This document shows positions 26,389 to 33,669 of a stretch of DNA of 64,000 nucleotides, piece after piece (position 1 is the stretch's first letter; each line of letters starts with the position of its first letter). A program made the position numbers and the translations under genes. A model generated the notes under the pieces. It ran no database searches and was not told where the DNA came from. It worked only from the letters and a program-made list of their open reading frames with translations. The stretch lies in NCBI GenBank assembly GCA_016704465.1, contig JADJAD010000013.1:248001-312000 (forward strand), read 5' to 3'. This DNA is from Gemmatimonadota bacterium. GTDB taxonomy: Bacteria > Gemmatimonadota > Gemmatimonadetes > Gemmatimonadales > Gemmatimonadaceae.

Positions 26389-27024
26389 ATGAACATCGCC
26401 GACCTGCGGCGCGACTACTCGCTCGCCTCCCTCGACGTCGTCGACGTCGACGCCGATCCCATCGTCCAGTTCATGCGATGGTTCGACGAGGCGCAGCGCG
26501 CCGACATCCTCGAACCCAACGCCATGACGCTGGCCACGAGCACGCCCGATGGACGTCCATCGGCGCGCATCGTCCTGCTCAAGGAGGTCGCGGCGCAGGG
26601 CTTCGTCTTCTTCACCGACTATCGATCCCGCAAGGGTGAGGAACTGGCCGCCAATCCGCGCGCGGCGCTCACGTTCCTGTGGAAGGAGATCGAGCGCCAG
26701 GTGCGCGTCACCGGGACAGTGGAGCGCATCTCGCGCGACGAGTCCGAGCAGTACTTCCGCTCCCGCCCACTCGGGAGCCGCGTGGGCGCATGGGCCTCGA
26801 CGCAGAGCGCGGTCATCCCGGCGCGCGACTGGCTGGAACAGGCGGTGGCCGAGGCATCCCGGTCGTACGAGGGGCACGACGTCCCGCTGCCGCCGCACTG
26901 GGGAGGCTATCGCGTCCTTCCAGACGACGTGGAGTTCTGGCAGGGGCGCCAGAGCCGCCTGCACGACCGGGTGCGCTACCGCAGGGACGGCAGCCGCTGG
27001 ATCATCGAGCGCCTGTCACCCTGA
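26389..27024 (+). CDS. pdxH: Pyridoxamine 5'-phosphate oxidase
   Basis: 211 residues, the normal length. It makes pyridoxal 5'-phosphate from pyridoxine or pyridoxamine phosphate with FMN and oxygen. Recognised by LATSTPDGRPSARIVLLK, FFTDYRSRKGEELAANP, SRPLGSRVGAWAS, WGGYRVLPDDVEFWQGR and the C-terminal RLHDRVRYRR with W-I-I-E-R-L-S-P. It follows the kinase gene by 34 bases and is convergent with rsgA. Confidence 0.97.
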   Translation: MNIADLRRDYSLASLDVVDVDADPIVQFMRWFDEAQRADILEPNAMTLATSTPDGRPSARIVLLKEVAAQGFVFFTDYRSRKGEELAANPRAALTFLWKEIERQVRVTGTVERISRDESEQYFRSRPLGSRVGAWASTQSAVIPARDWLEQAVAEASRSYEGHDVPLPPHWGGYRVLPDDVEFWQGRQSRLHDRVRYRRDGSRWIIERLSP

Positions 27025-27088
27025 GGCCCGGCCGATGCCCGGCCGAGGCCCGGCCGAGGCCCGGCCGAGGCCCGGCCGATGCTCGGCC
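27023..27088. repeat. 11-bp tandem repeat between convergent pdxH and rsgA, with possible hairpin
   Basis: Six near-identical units of GAGGCCCGGCC (27023-27088), starting at the pdxH stop. The last units pair with each other (GGCCGA at 27074-27079 with TCGGCC at 27083-27088, and CCCGGCC at 27071 with GGCCGGG at 27092-27098), so the block could act as a two-way transcription terminator, though without T-runs. Confidence 0.8.
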
Positions 27089-27102
27089 TCAGGCCGGGTA
27101 CG

Positions 27103-28029
27103 TTACCACGTGCGTTCGACTTCCTCGACTTCCTCACGCAGCTTCACGTAGCTCTCGTAGCGCGACGGCATGATGCGCCCGGCATCCACCGCCGACCGCA
27201 CGCCGCACTCCGGTTCACTCAGGTGCCGGCAGTCGGCGAAGCGACAGGTCCCGAGCACGGCGACAAACTCCGGGAAGCAACGTTCGAGGTCGCGCGCGGC
27301 AATGCCCCACAGCCCCACTTCCCGCAGCCCGGGGGTGTCGACGACGTAGCCGCCCCGGGGCAGCGGGTGCATGCGCGCTCCCACGGTTGTGTGCCGTCCC
27401 TTGTTCACCGATTCGCTGATCGCCCCCACGCGCAGGTCGAGCCCCGGATACAGCGCGTTGAGCAGCGAGGATTTCCCCACCCCCGACGGGCCGCTCAGGG
27501 CGCTCACCCGTCCGCGCAGCGCCTCGAGCAGCTCCGGGAGGCCGTCGCCTGTCACGGTGCTGGTGTAGTGCACGGGATAGCCTAACGCGGCATAGCCCCC
27601 AAAGAGTTCCTCCGCGGCTCGCCGAGAATCGAGGTCCACCTTGTTGATGACGATGCGTGCCGCTACGTCGTTGGTCTCCGCGACGACGAGGAACCGGTCG
27701 AGCATCTTCGCGTTCGGTTCCGGCCTGACCATGGCAAAGACGACGACCACCTGGTCGACGTTCGTCACGACGATGCGCTCCATGTGCGCGCTGCCGGGGG
27801 CACGCCGCGCGAGGCGGGAGCGACGCGGCAGGATCTCGACGATCGTCCAGCCACCGGTGGCCTGGTCGTGCTCGACCAGCACATCGTCGCCGACGGCGAT
27901 CTTGACGCCGCCCTCCCGCTTCAGGCGGCCGCGCATTGCACCGGCCTGCGTCGTCCCGTCGGCCAGGTGGATCTGGTAGACGCCCCCCGTTCCCTGCAGC
28001 ACGACGCCGTGCACTGGCGCCGCGGTCAC
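27103..28029 (-). CDS. rsgA: Ribosome small-subunit-dependent GTPase A
   Basis: 308 residues. GTG 28029 is preceded by a strong AAGGAGGAGGA and overlaps the upstream stop (GTGA). An OB-fold comes first (about 1-75), then the circularly permuted GTPase: NKVDLD (G4), GPSGVGKSSLLNAL (G1), KGRHTT (switch), DTPGLRE (G3), and a C-terminal zinc site CRFADCRHLSEPECGV. It acts in late 30S subunit maturation. Confidence 0.96.
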   Translation of the reverse strand: MTAAPVHGVVLQGTGGVYQIHLADGTTQAGAMRGRLKREGGVKIAVGDDVLVEHDQATGGWTIVEILPRRSRLARRAPGSAHMERIVVTNVDQVVVVFAMVRPEPNAKMLDRFLVVAETNDVAARIVINKVDLDSRRAAEELFGGYAALGYPVHYTSTVTGDGLPELLEALRGRVSALSGPSGVGKSSLLNALYPGLDLRVGAISESVNKGRHTTVGARMHPLPRGGYVVDTPGLREVGLWGIAARDLERCFPEFVAVLGTCRFADCRHLSEPECGVRSAVDAGRIMPSRYESYVKLREEVEEVERTW

Positions 28030-28418
28030 TCCTCCTCCTTCATGACATCCCACCAGCGGCGCCCGCTCGTCTGCCCGGGGAGGTCGGCGATATGCCGCTC
28101 CAGCAGCTCGCGCACATCGGTGAGTGTCCAGGCGCCGAGCGCGTCGATCGCCGCCGGCGGCGTGTCCCCCCACGCCAGGTAGTCGGACTCGAGGTGGCCG
28201 TCGACACCCTGTGCACCGATGCGACGCCACCGCAGGAAGAGGAAGTACGCGGCGTGCGGACGCGCGGCCTCGCCGGTGGCATCCGTCTCGATCGCGACGG
28301 AGTACGAGAGTCCGTCCGAGCCCTCGAACGCGGCCGGGCGCGCGTGCGCCCTCGCGTAGCCACCGATGGTGCTGGCGTCACCCAGCGTATGGTCGGGCTG
28401 CAACCACTGGCCGGACAT
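28026..28418 (-). CDS. Small protein of unknown function upstream of rsgA
   Basis: 130 residues from ATG 28418. No signal peptide or membrane helix. It has aromatic/acidic character (HAAYFLFLRWRRIGAQ, LESDYLAWGDTPPAAIDALG) and a helical C-terminus ending KEEE, whose codons also supply the rsgA ribosome-binding site. It begins 2 bases after the proline dehydrogenase stop, so the three genes form an operon. No family is recognised. Confidence 0.75.
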   Translation of the reverse strand: MSGQWLQPDHTLGDASTIGGYARAHARPAAFEGSDGLSYSVAIETDATGEAARPHAAYFLFLRWRRIGAQGVDGHLESDYLAWGDTPPAAIDALGAWTLTDVRELLERHIADLPGQTSGRRWWDVMKEEE

Positions 28419-28420
28419 GC

Positions 28421-29356
28421 CTAACGCCGCTTCGCGAACTGTTCCTTCATGATGCTCGCCGTCATGAACGCCAGGTTGGCGGGACGCTCGGCGAGGCGGC
28501 GCAGCAGGTAGGGATACCACTGCGTCCCGTACGGAACGTAGACACGCATCCGGTACCCCTCGCGCACCAGGAGCTCCTGCAGGTCGCGGCGCACCCCGTA
28601 CAGCATCTGGAACTCGTAGCGGTCCTGCGAAATGCCCTGCTCTCGCGCGTACTGCTTGGCCTGCTCGATGATCGCCTCGTCGTGGGTGGCGAGACCGGGG
28701 TACTTCCCCTCGGACATGAGGCGGTGCATGCACGCGACGTAGGTCGCGTCGACATCGCGCTTCTCGGGGAAGGCGATGGTGGCCGGCTCCTTGTAGGCCC
28801 CCTTGCACAGCCGCACGCGACACTGGATGTCGATCGCATTGGCCACGTCGGCCGGTGTGCGGCGCAGGTAGCTCTGCAGGACGATGCCGACCTCCTCGGG
28901 GAACCGCGCGAAGAGATGCTCCTCGAACAGCTGCAGCGTGCGTTCGGTGTAGGCGCTCCCCTCCATGTCCAACCGCACGAACGTCCGGTGCTGCCGTGCG
29001 CGCTCCAGCACCTGCGTGATGTTCTCGATGCACAGGGTGTCGGAGATATCCTGCCCCATGGCCGTCAGCTTGACCGACACGTTGGCGTCCAGTCCCTCGG
29101 CCGCGATACGATCGAGCAACTCGACGTAGTGCGCCGCCGTGGCGCGAGCCTCGTCGGCGCGGCTCACGCTCTCACCCAGCAGGTCGAGCGTGGCCGTGAT
29201 GCGCTTGGCGTTGAGGGCCCGCACGGCAACCAGCGCGCTGTCGATGGTCTCGCCCGCGACAAACCGGTTGGCGAACCGGCGGGCCAGGCGGTTGTTGCGG
29301 ACGAAGCGGAAGATGCCCTGCCGATGCGAGAGCCAGAGGAACGTCTGTCGGAGCAT
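28421..29356 (-). CDS. Proline dehydrogenase (monofunctional)
   Basis: 311 residues, the size of single-domain PRODH enzymes. It oxidises proline to pyrroline-5-carboxylate with FAD and feeds electrons to the respiratory chain. TIM-barrel signatures are VSVKLTAMG, FVRLDMEGS, QSYLRRT, RLCKGAYKEP, ATHDEAII, FQMLYGVRRDLQ and the substrate-binding YRMRVYVPYG. The P5C dehydrogenase partner is not in the window. The TAG stop lies in a CGTTAGGC word. Confidence 0.95.
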   Translation of the reverse strand: MLRQTFLWLSHRQGIFRFVRNNRLARRFANRFVAGETIDSALVAVRALNAKRITATLDLLGESVSRADEARATAAHYVELLDRIAAEGLDANVSVKLTAMGQDISDTLCIENITQVLERARQHRTFVRLDMEGSAYTERTLQLFEEHLFARFPEEVGIVLQSYLRRTPADVANAIDIQCRVRLCKGAYKEPATIAFPEKRDVDATYVACMHRLMSEGKYPGLATHDEAIIEQAKQYAREQGISQDRYEFQMLYGVRRDLQELLVREGYRMRVYVPYGTQWYPYLLRRLAERPANLAFMTASIMKEQFAKRR

Positions 29357-29491
29357 TACGTGTGGGGTCGAACCGTGCGGGACGTGTCGTTGGGCGCCGC
29401 TCCCGGCGTCGGTGCCGGTGGCGTGGGGGGGAAATATACCCGTCGCCCACCTGCTCGCATGACCGAATCAATGGCCCGCTGCCCGCAGGGA

Positions 29492-30121
29492 TCAGCGCGT
29501 GCGCGTCGGCCGCAGGCGCAGTGCGCGCCCCCACGGCTCCCGGTACAATCCGGCGTAGACGTGGCGGCGCCCATCGGCGGCGACGCCGACCTGTGGCTCG
29601 TAGTGGTCGCGCACGTCGGGGAGCGGACGGATCATGCGCGCCACGCTCCGCTCGACGCCATCGAGCAGGTATTCGCCTTCCGCGTCGCGGAAGAGGACCC
29701 ATGCGTGCCGCCCTCGGACCGCGCCGGGGATCGCACGCATCCCCACGACAAAGACGGTGTCGAAACGGGCCTCGGCCAGCTGGCGCCAGGCCCACAGCGC
29801 GAAATCCTCGCAATCGCCGCTGCGCACCAGCTCGAACGTCGCCGGATGCAACCAGTGGTCGGCCTCGTCGAGCAAGTGGGCGTCCTCGGCGTATCGACAC
29901 TGCAGCAGGAACTCGGCAATCGCGTGCGGTGTGCCCAGCGAGTGCCGACAGGGGCGCGCGAGGTAGCCCAGGAAGTCCTCGGCGCCCGGACCAAACGCAC
30001 GCAGCGGCGGTTCAATGTCGAAGCGCTGCCACGGGTCGGCGTCGGCGCCGGCAATCCGCCGACGATGCGCGACGCCGCTGGCCTCGTGCAGCCAGTCGAG
30101 CAGCGTGCGCACGCGCCTCAT
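29492..30121 (-). CDS. Transglutaminase-like cysteine protease domain protein
   Basis: 209 residues without a signal peptide. A papain-like triad typical of transglutaminase-like proteins is visible: Cys104 in SGDCEDFALWAW, His139 in GRHAWVLF, Asp154 in YLLDGVE. Bacterial members of this type are proteases or peptidoglycan-linked hydrolases. It starts 55 bases after the stop of the glycogen-binding-domain protein and so could be the last gene of the sigma/CBM operon. Confidence 0.85.
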   Translation of the reverse strand: MRRVRTLLDWLHEASGVAHRRRIAGADADPWQRFDIEPPLRAFGPGAEDFLGYLARPCRHSLGTPHAIAEFLLQCRYAEDAHLLDEADHWLHPATFELVRSGDCEDFALWAWRQLAEARFDTVFVVGMRAIPGAVRGRHAWVLFRDAEGEYLLDGVERSVARMIRPLPDVRDHYEPQVGVAADGRRHVYAGLYREPWGRALRLRPTRTR

Positions 30122-30176
30122 GGCCCGACCGCATGTGCGGGGCGGTGCGCCGTGGAGGCGTGCGGCACCGTGTCGC

Positions 30177-31361
30177 TCATCGGACGATGATCAGCCCGAC
30201 GTCGCCGGTGAACTCGTCGCGCACCCGGGCCAGGTTCACGGGGACGTCGAGTTCGTCCCGGTTGAGCCGCAGGTTCACCCGATGGATGCCGGGCGCGACA
30301 TGGTAGTACCCGCGCCACTCCCCGTTCGGCTGCCGCACGAGGGGGACCGGGATCCACTCGGTGAAGTCGGCCATGAGCTCGACGCGGGCGATCCCGGGGG
30401 CCCAGACTCGGACCTCGCGCAGGGCCAGCGAATCCAGCGCCGGACCGATGACGAGCGCCAGGCGTTCCGTGATCGGGAGTTCGGGGCGCTCGACCGGCAT
30501 CCGGGGTGGGAGTCGCGGCGGCCGTGGCCGCAGCGAGAACCGTCCGTTGGGAAGCCGCAGGGCAACCGCCGCGTAGCGCGCGCCCGGCAGTCCCTGGATC
30601 AGGTCGACCGGGTAGCTCCCCATGCTCACGGTCCCGAGCATGCCACCGAGCACGGGCCGAGTGACGGTGAAGGATCCCCAGGCGACGGTCCCGCGCAGCG
30701 CTTCGCCGAGGCGCACGCCTAACGCTGCGTCGTAGGTGACCCCACCGCGGCTCCACGACACCACGCCCTCGTTGTCGCCCAGCACGTCGCCGTACTGCAG
30801 CTGCATGGGAGTGCCGGTGAACGAGACAACCGCGTCACCCACGCGCGCCCATCCCCCGTAGTCGCCGAGCACGGTGGTGCGCCACTGGAAGCCGTCGAAG
30901 GTCCGGGTCAGCGCCGCCCCTCCGCGCACGGCGTAGCGCTCATGCGTGAGGTGCAGTCGCGCCTGCCCGAGCAGTTGCAGCGTCGGCATGAAGTCCTGCT
31001 GCGCAGTGCTGGTGGTGTTGAACGACAGCTCGCCACGCACCGAGCGAAACAGGCGCGCCAGCCGGCCCGTGGTCGGGATGGGGGCGGAGTAGCGCGAGCC
31101 GGTGAGACCGCCCTGCATGGACCAGCGCCCGTCGTTGAACAGCGAGACCAGGCCCGATGCATAGAGCGCCCCGGCCGGCCGCTCCAGGAGCAGCGTCTCG
31201 GTGAGGGTCACGGCACCTAACGTGAGTCCGTTGTCGTAGTCGACGGTGGCAAAGCCGACGTCGCGCGTTCGCACCGGCGCCTGGGCACCGAGTGACGAGA
31301 CGGCGAGCATCGAGAGGCACCAAAGCAGTCGCGCGGCGGGGCAGAGCGCCCCGCCGCGCAC
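30177..31361 (-). CDS. Secreted protein with C-terminal glycogen-binding (AMPK-type CBM48) domain, possible outer-membrane barrel
   Basis: 394 residues. GTG 31361 gives a signal peptide ending SSLGAQ; ATG 31310 is an alternative. The middle 280 residues are alternating beta-strands with many aromatic/Gly residues (LYASGLVSLFNDGRWSMQGG, LHLTHERYAVRGGAALTRTF), as in small outer-membrane barrels. After a Pro-rich hinge (RPRPPRLPPRMP) comes a carbohydrate-binding domain: VELMADFTEWIPVPL, WRGYYHVAPGIHRVNL and DVGLIIVR. It shares this domain with the membrane protein at 32181, so both may bind the same glucan. Confidence 0.85.
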   Translation of the reverse strand: MRGGALCPAARLLWCLSMLAVSSLGAQAPVRTRDVGFATVDYDNGLTLGAVTLTETLLLERPAGALYASGLVSLFNDGRWSMQGGLTGSRYSAPIPTTGRLARLFRSVRGELSFNTTSTAQQDFMPTLQLLGQARLHLTHERYAVRGGAALTRTFDGFQWRTTVLGDYGGWARVGDAVVSFTGTPMQLQYGDVLGDNEGVVSWSRGGVTYDAALGVRLGEALRGTVAWGSFTVTRPVLGGMLGTVSMGSYPVDLIQGLPGARYAAVALRLPNGRFSLRPRPPRLPPRMPVERPELPITERLALVIGPALDSLALREVRVWAPGIARVELMADFTEWIPVPLVRQPNGEWRGYYHVAPGIHRVNLRLNRDELDVPVNLARVRDEFTGDVGLIIVR

Positions 31362-31391
31362 GAAGTGTGGCGGAATACGGACTGGGGTTGG

Positions 31392-32177
31392 TTACGGGCG
31401 CTTTTTCGGCTTCCCGCGCGGCGCCGCCGGTGCATCCCCCGCTCCGGAGACGGTGTTGCTGCCCTGCACCGCCCCGACCGCAGTCGGGTTGAGCGTCGGG
31501 TCACCAACGCGGGTCGTACCGCGCACCGAAGGTAACGCGCTCCCCGGAGCCCCGCCATTGGCCGCCGCCGCCGCATCAGCAATCTGCCGAACCAGCCCCT
31601 GGCCTCGCAGCGTCGCAGCGGTGGAGCCCGCCATGCCGCCCGAGATGTCGCGTTCGACGTCCTGGCGGAGCTTGGCGAACTGGTCGTCGGTGGCCGCGGC
31701 CAGGACGAGGTTCACGATGACGGGCGAGATCGTGTCCGGCGGCACGCCGCGATTCACGAGGTAGTTCATGACATCGAGCGCCATCGCATACCGCACGCCG
31801 CTCTTGGCAACGCGCAGGCGCTCCAGCTCCTGCACCCTGACCCCGCTGCGCAGCGCATGTGCACCGGCCACCACCTCGGCGTCGGGCGACCCGGGGCCGA
31901 GCGCCTGGCGCGCGCGCTGCAGGTCGTCGGCCCAGCTGCGGACCACGGCGATGATCATGCGTCCCGTCGCGCGCTTGCTGGCCCCTTCGAGGGCGCGGTC
32001 GACGAGCGGCTCGGTCGGGACCCCGGCCTTGCGCGCGGCGTCGATGATGGCGTCGACCGCCACGCGGGTGTCGCGGTCGAGGCGGTTCGTTAGGCGCGGG
32101 TCACCGGCCTGCCAGACGTAGCCGCTCAGCGTGAGCGCGCCGGTCAGGACGAGGGCGATGCGTCGTGAGGATCGCAT
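31392..32177 (-). CDS. Secreted protein of unknown function in the sigma/glycogen-binding operon
   Basis: 261 residues with an N-terminal hydrophobic segment (RIALVLTGALTLSGYVW) that is either a signal peptide or an anchor. The mature part is helical (LDRDTRVAVDAIIDAARKAG, ALDVMNYLVNRGVPPDTIS, AAATDDQFAKLRQDVERD) and ends in a disordered Gly/Pro/Lys tail (APRGKPKKRP). It starts 3 bases after the preceding gene, so it belongs to the same transcript. No family is recognised. Confidence 0.8.
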   Translation of the reverse strand: MRSSRRIALVLTGALTLSGYVWQAGDPRLTNRLDRDTRVAVDAIIDAARKAGVPTEPLVDRALEGASKRATGRMIIAVVRSWADDLQRARQALGPGSPDAEVVAGAHALRSGVRVQELERLRVAKSGVRYAMALDVMNYLVNRGVPPDTISPVIVNLVLAAATDDQFAKLRQDVERDISGGMAGSTAATLRGQGLVRQIADAAAAANGGAPGSALPSVRGTTRVGDPTLNPTAVGAVQGSNTVSGAGDAPAAPRGKPKKRP

Positions 32178-32180
32178 CGG

Positions 32181-32798
32181 TCAGTTCCGGCGTTCGACGG
32201 TGATGACCGAATTCGGCGAGCCGAAATCGCTCGACGACTGGGGGCGCGTGGGATCATTCACCCGCTGCGCTCCGTCCACCTCGAACTGGTATTCGTAGCG
32301 TCCGGGGGTCAGCGGGATCGTGATCGACCAGGCGCCGTCCTCCGAGACCTGCTCCATCTGGAAGCGCGAGGCGTCCCAGTCGCTGAAGTCGCCGACGAGG
32401 GACACCGAGGTCGCCCCCGGGGCAATCATGATGAACTGCTGCGGGGTCGCCGCATTGGCGTTGCGCGTGACGACGGCAACAGGCTGCAGGACCAGCTCGC
32501 TTTCGGGGCGTGGGTCGACCGCGGCGGCGACCGACGGGGCCGAGGGTGACGTCACGTTCATGGCGACGACACCGACCAAGGCGGCGGCGGCGGCCAAACC
32601 GGCCGCCTGCGAGATCGTGAGCGAGAAGGTGCGCCGATACCACGCACGACGCGGCCGCATCACGTTCAGCGGAATGACGCGCGGCTCGAGGGCGGTCATG
32701 ACCCGCTCGTCGAATCGCGCGTCGAGCGCGACCGGGCGCCGCAGTTCCCTGGCAATTCCGGCAATGAATGGGTCGAAGTCGTCGTCGTGTCTCATCAT
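32181..32798 (-). CDS. Single-pass membrane protein with periplasmic glycogen-binding (CBM48) domain, candidate anti-sigma factor
   Basis: 205 residues. The cytosolic part (1-60) is acidic then basic (DDDFDPFIAGIARELRRP). A helix at about 61-82 crosses the membrane. The C-terminal 120-203 is a CBM48/AMPK-beta-like domain (SVSLVGDFSDWDASRF, GAWSITIPLTPGRYEYQF, VDGAQRVNDP). Its ATG overlaps the sigma stop (ATGA). That arrangement matches membrane anti-sigma factors, with a glycan-binding sensor in place of the usual domain. A zinc-finger motif is absent, so the sigma-binding part would be of another type. Confidence 0.88.
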   Translation of the reverse strand: MMRHDDDFDPFIAGIARELRRPVALDARFDERVMTALEPRVIPLNVMRPRRAWYRRTFSLTISQAAGLAAAAALVGVVAMNVTSPSAPSVAAAVDPRPESELVLQPVAVVTRNANAATPQQFIMIAPGATSVSLVGDFSDWDASRFQMEQVSEDGAWSITIPLTPGRYEYQFEVDGAQRVNDPTRPQSSSDFGSPNSVITVERRN

Positions 32799-33361
32799 CC
32801 TTGGACCTCGTGCAGGAGCACCCGCAGGCGCTCGCAGGCTCGCTTGACTCGCATCTTCAATGCGGACACGCCCACGCCGGTGAGCTCCGCGATCTCTTCA
32901 TACCCCAGTTCTTCCACATGCTTCAGGAGGAACGCCTCACGCTGATCCTCCTCGAGCGACAACAGGGCGCGCTGGATCTCTTCTCGCCACGCATCCCGAT
33001 CCTCCGGATGCTCCTCGGAGGCGTCGAGCAAGGCCACTTCGTCCCGCACAAACGTCCGCTCCCGCCGCCCGCGTCGCGTCCCCGCCGTCCGACATCGATT
33101 CGCCAGGATGCGAAACAGCCACGACCCGAACCGCGCCGGATCCTCGCACTTGGCCAACGAGCGATACGCCCGGAGAAAGGCATCCTGCAGCGCCTCCTCC
33201 GCGTCCTCCCTGTTCCCCAACATGCGCGTTGCGTACCGCGCAAACTGCACCCGATAGCGACCGACCAGGACGGCGTAGGCTGCGGCATCACCCGCCAGCA
33301 CCTGCGCCACCGTTTCGGCGTCACCATCGTTCTCTACAGGAAGACCCTGCGAAATCGCCAT
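32795..33361 (-). CDS. ECF-type RNA polymerase sigma factor
   Basis: 188 residues. Region 2 (FARYATRMLGNREDAEEAL, QDAFLRAYRSLAKCED, FGSWLFRILANRC) and region 4 (LSLEEDQREAFLLKHVEEL, GVGVSALKMRVKRA) are typical. It heads a five-gene block on the minus strand with the glycogen-binding membrane protein directly coupled. It is likely held by that protein and to transcribe its own operon. The 308 bases upstream are AT-richer than the surroundings. Confidence 0.93.
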   Translation of the reverse strand: MAISQGLPVENDGDAETVAQVLAGDAAAYAVLVGRYRVQFARYATRMLGNREDAEEALQDAFLRAYRSLAKCEDPARFGSWLFRILANRCRTAGTRRGRRERTFVRDEVALLDASEEHPEDRDAWREEIQRALLSLEEDQREAFLLKHVEELGYEEIAELTGVGVSALKMRVKRACERLRVLLHEVQG

Positions 33362-33669
33362 TGGTCAATATCGAGGAGCACTTCGCCGAACTCTACTACG
33401 CAACCGATTGTTACGTAACGACTTACAAGATTGCAAAAGTTGCAACCCGGCGGCCGTTTCCGGCACGGCGGCCGTCGTCCCGGCCTCCAGCAGTCCCACA
33501 TGCGCGGTCCAGACCGCCACCGGCGCGCCGCCCGCCCGCGAAGCGCGCCGGGACGGGTCCGGGGGACACCCGGGTCCCTCTAGCCTCGCGACGGCCCCAC
33601 CATCGGGACAATCTGGTGCCTGCCGACCCCAAGGGCGAGGGGAAGCGTGCGCCGCGACGACCCGAACCG
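33362..33669. other. Intergenic region upstream of the ECF sigma gene
   Basis: 308 bases between the sigma gene and the fadJ-like gene stop. The part near the sigma gene (33362-33440) is AT-rich for this genome and contains the perfect palindrome GTTACGTAAC (33410-33419) and two TTGCAA words on the minus strand, plausible sites for a regulator or promoter, but no convincing -35/-10 pair could be fixed. The remainder is GC-rich with no feature seen. Confidence 0.5.

Noticed and set aside
33362..33440. A defined promoter at the GTTACGTAAC palindrome
   Set aside because: Several weak -35/-10 combinations are possible and none is convincing.
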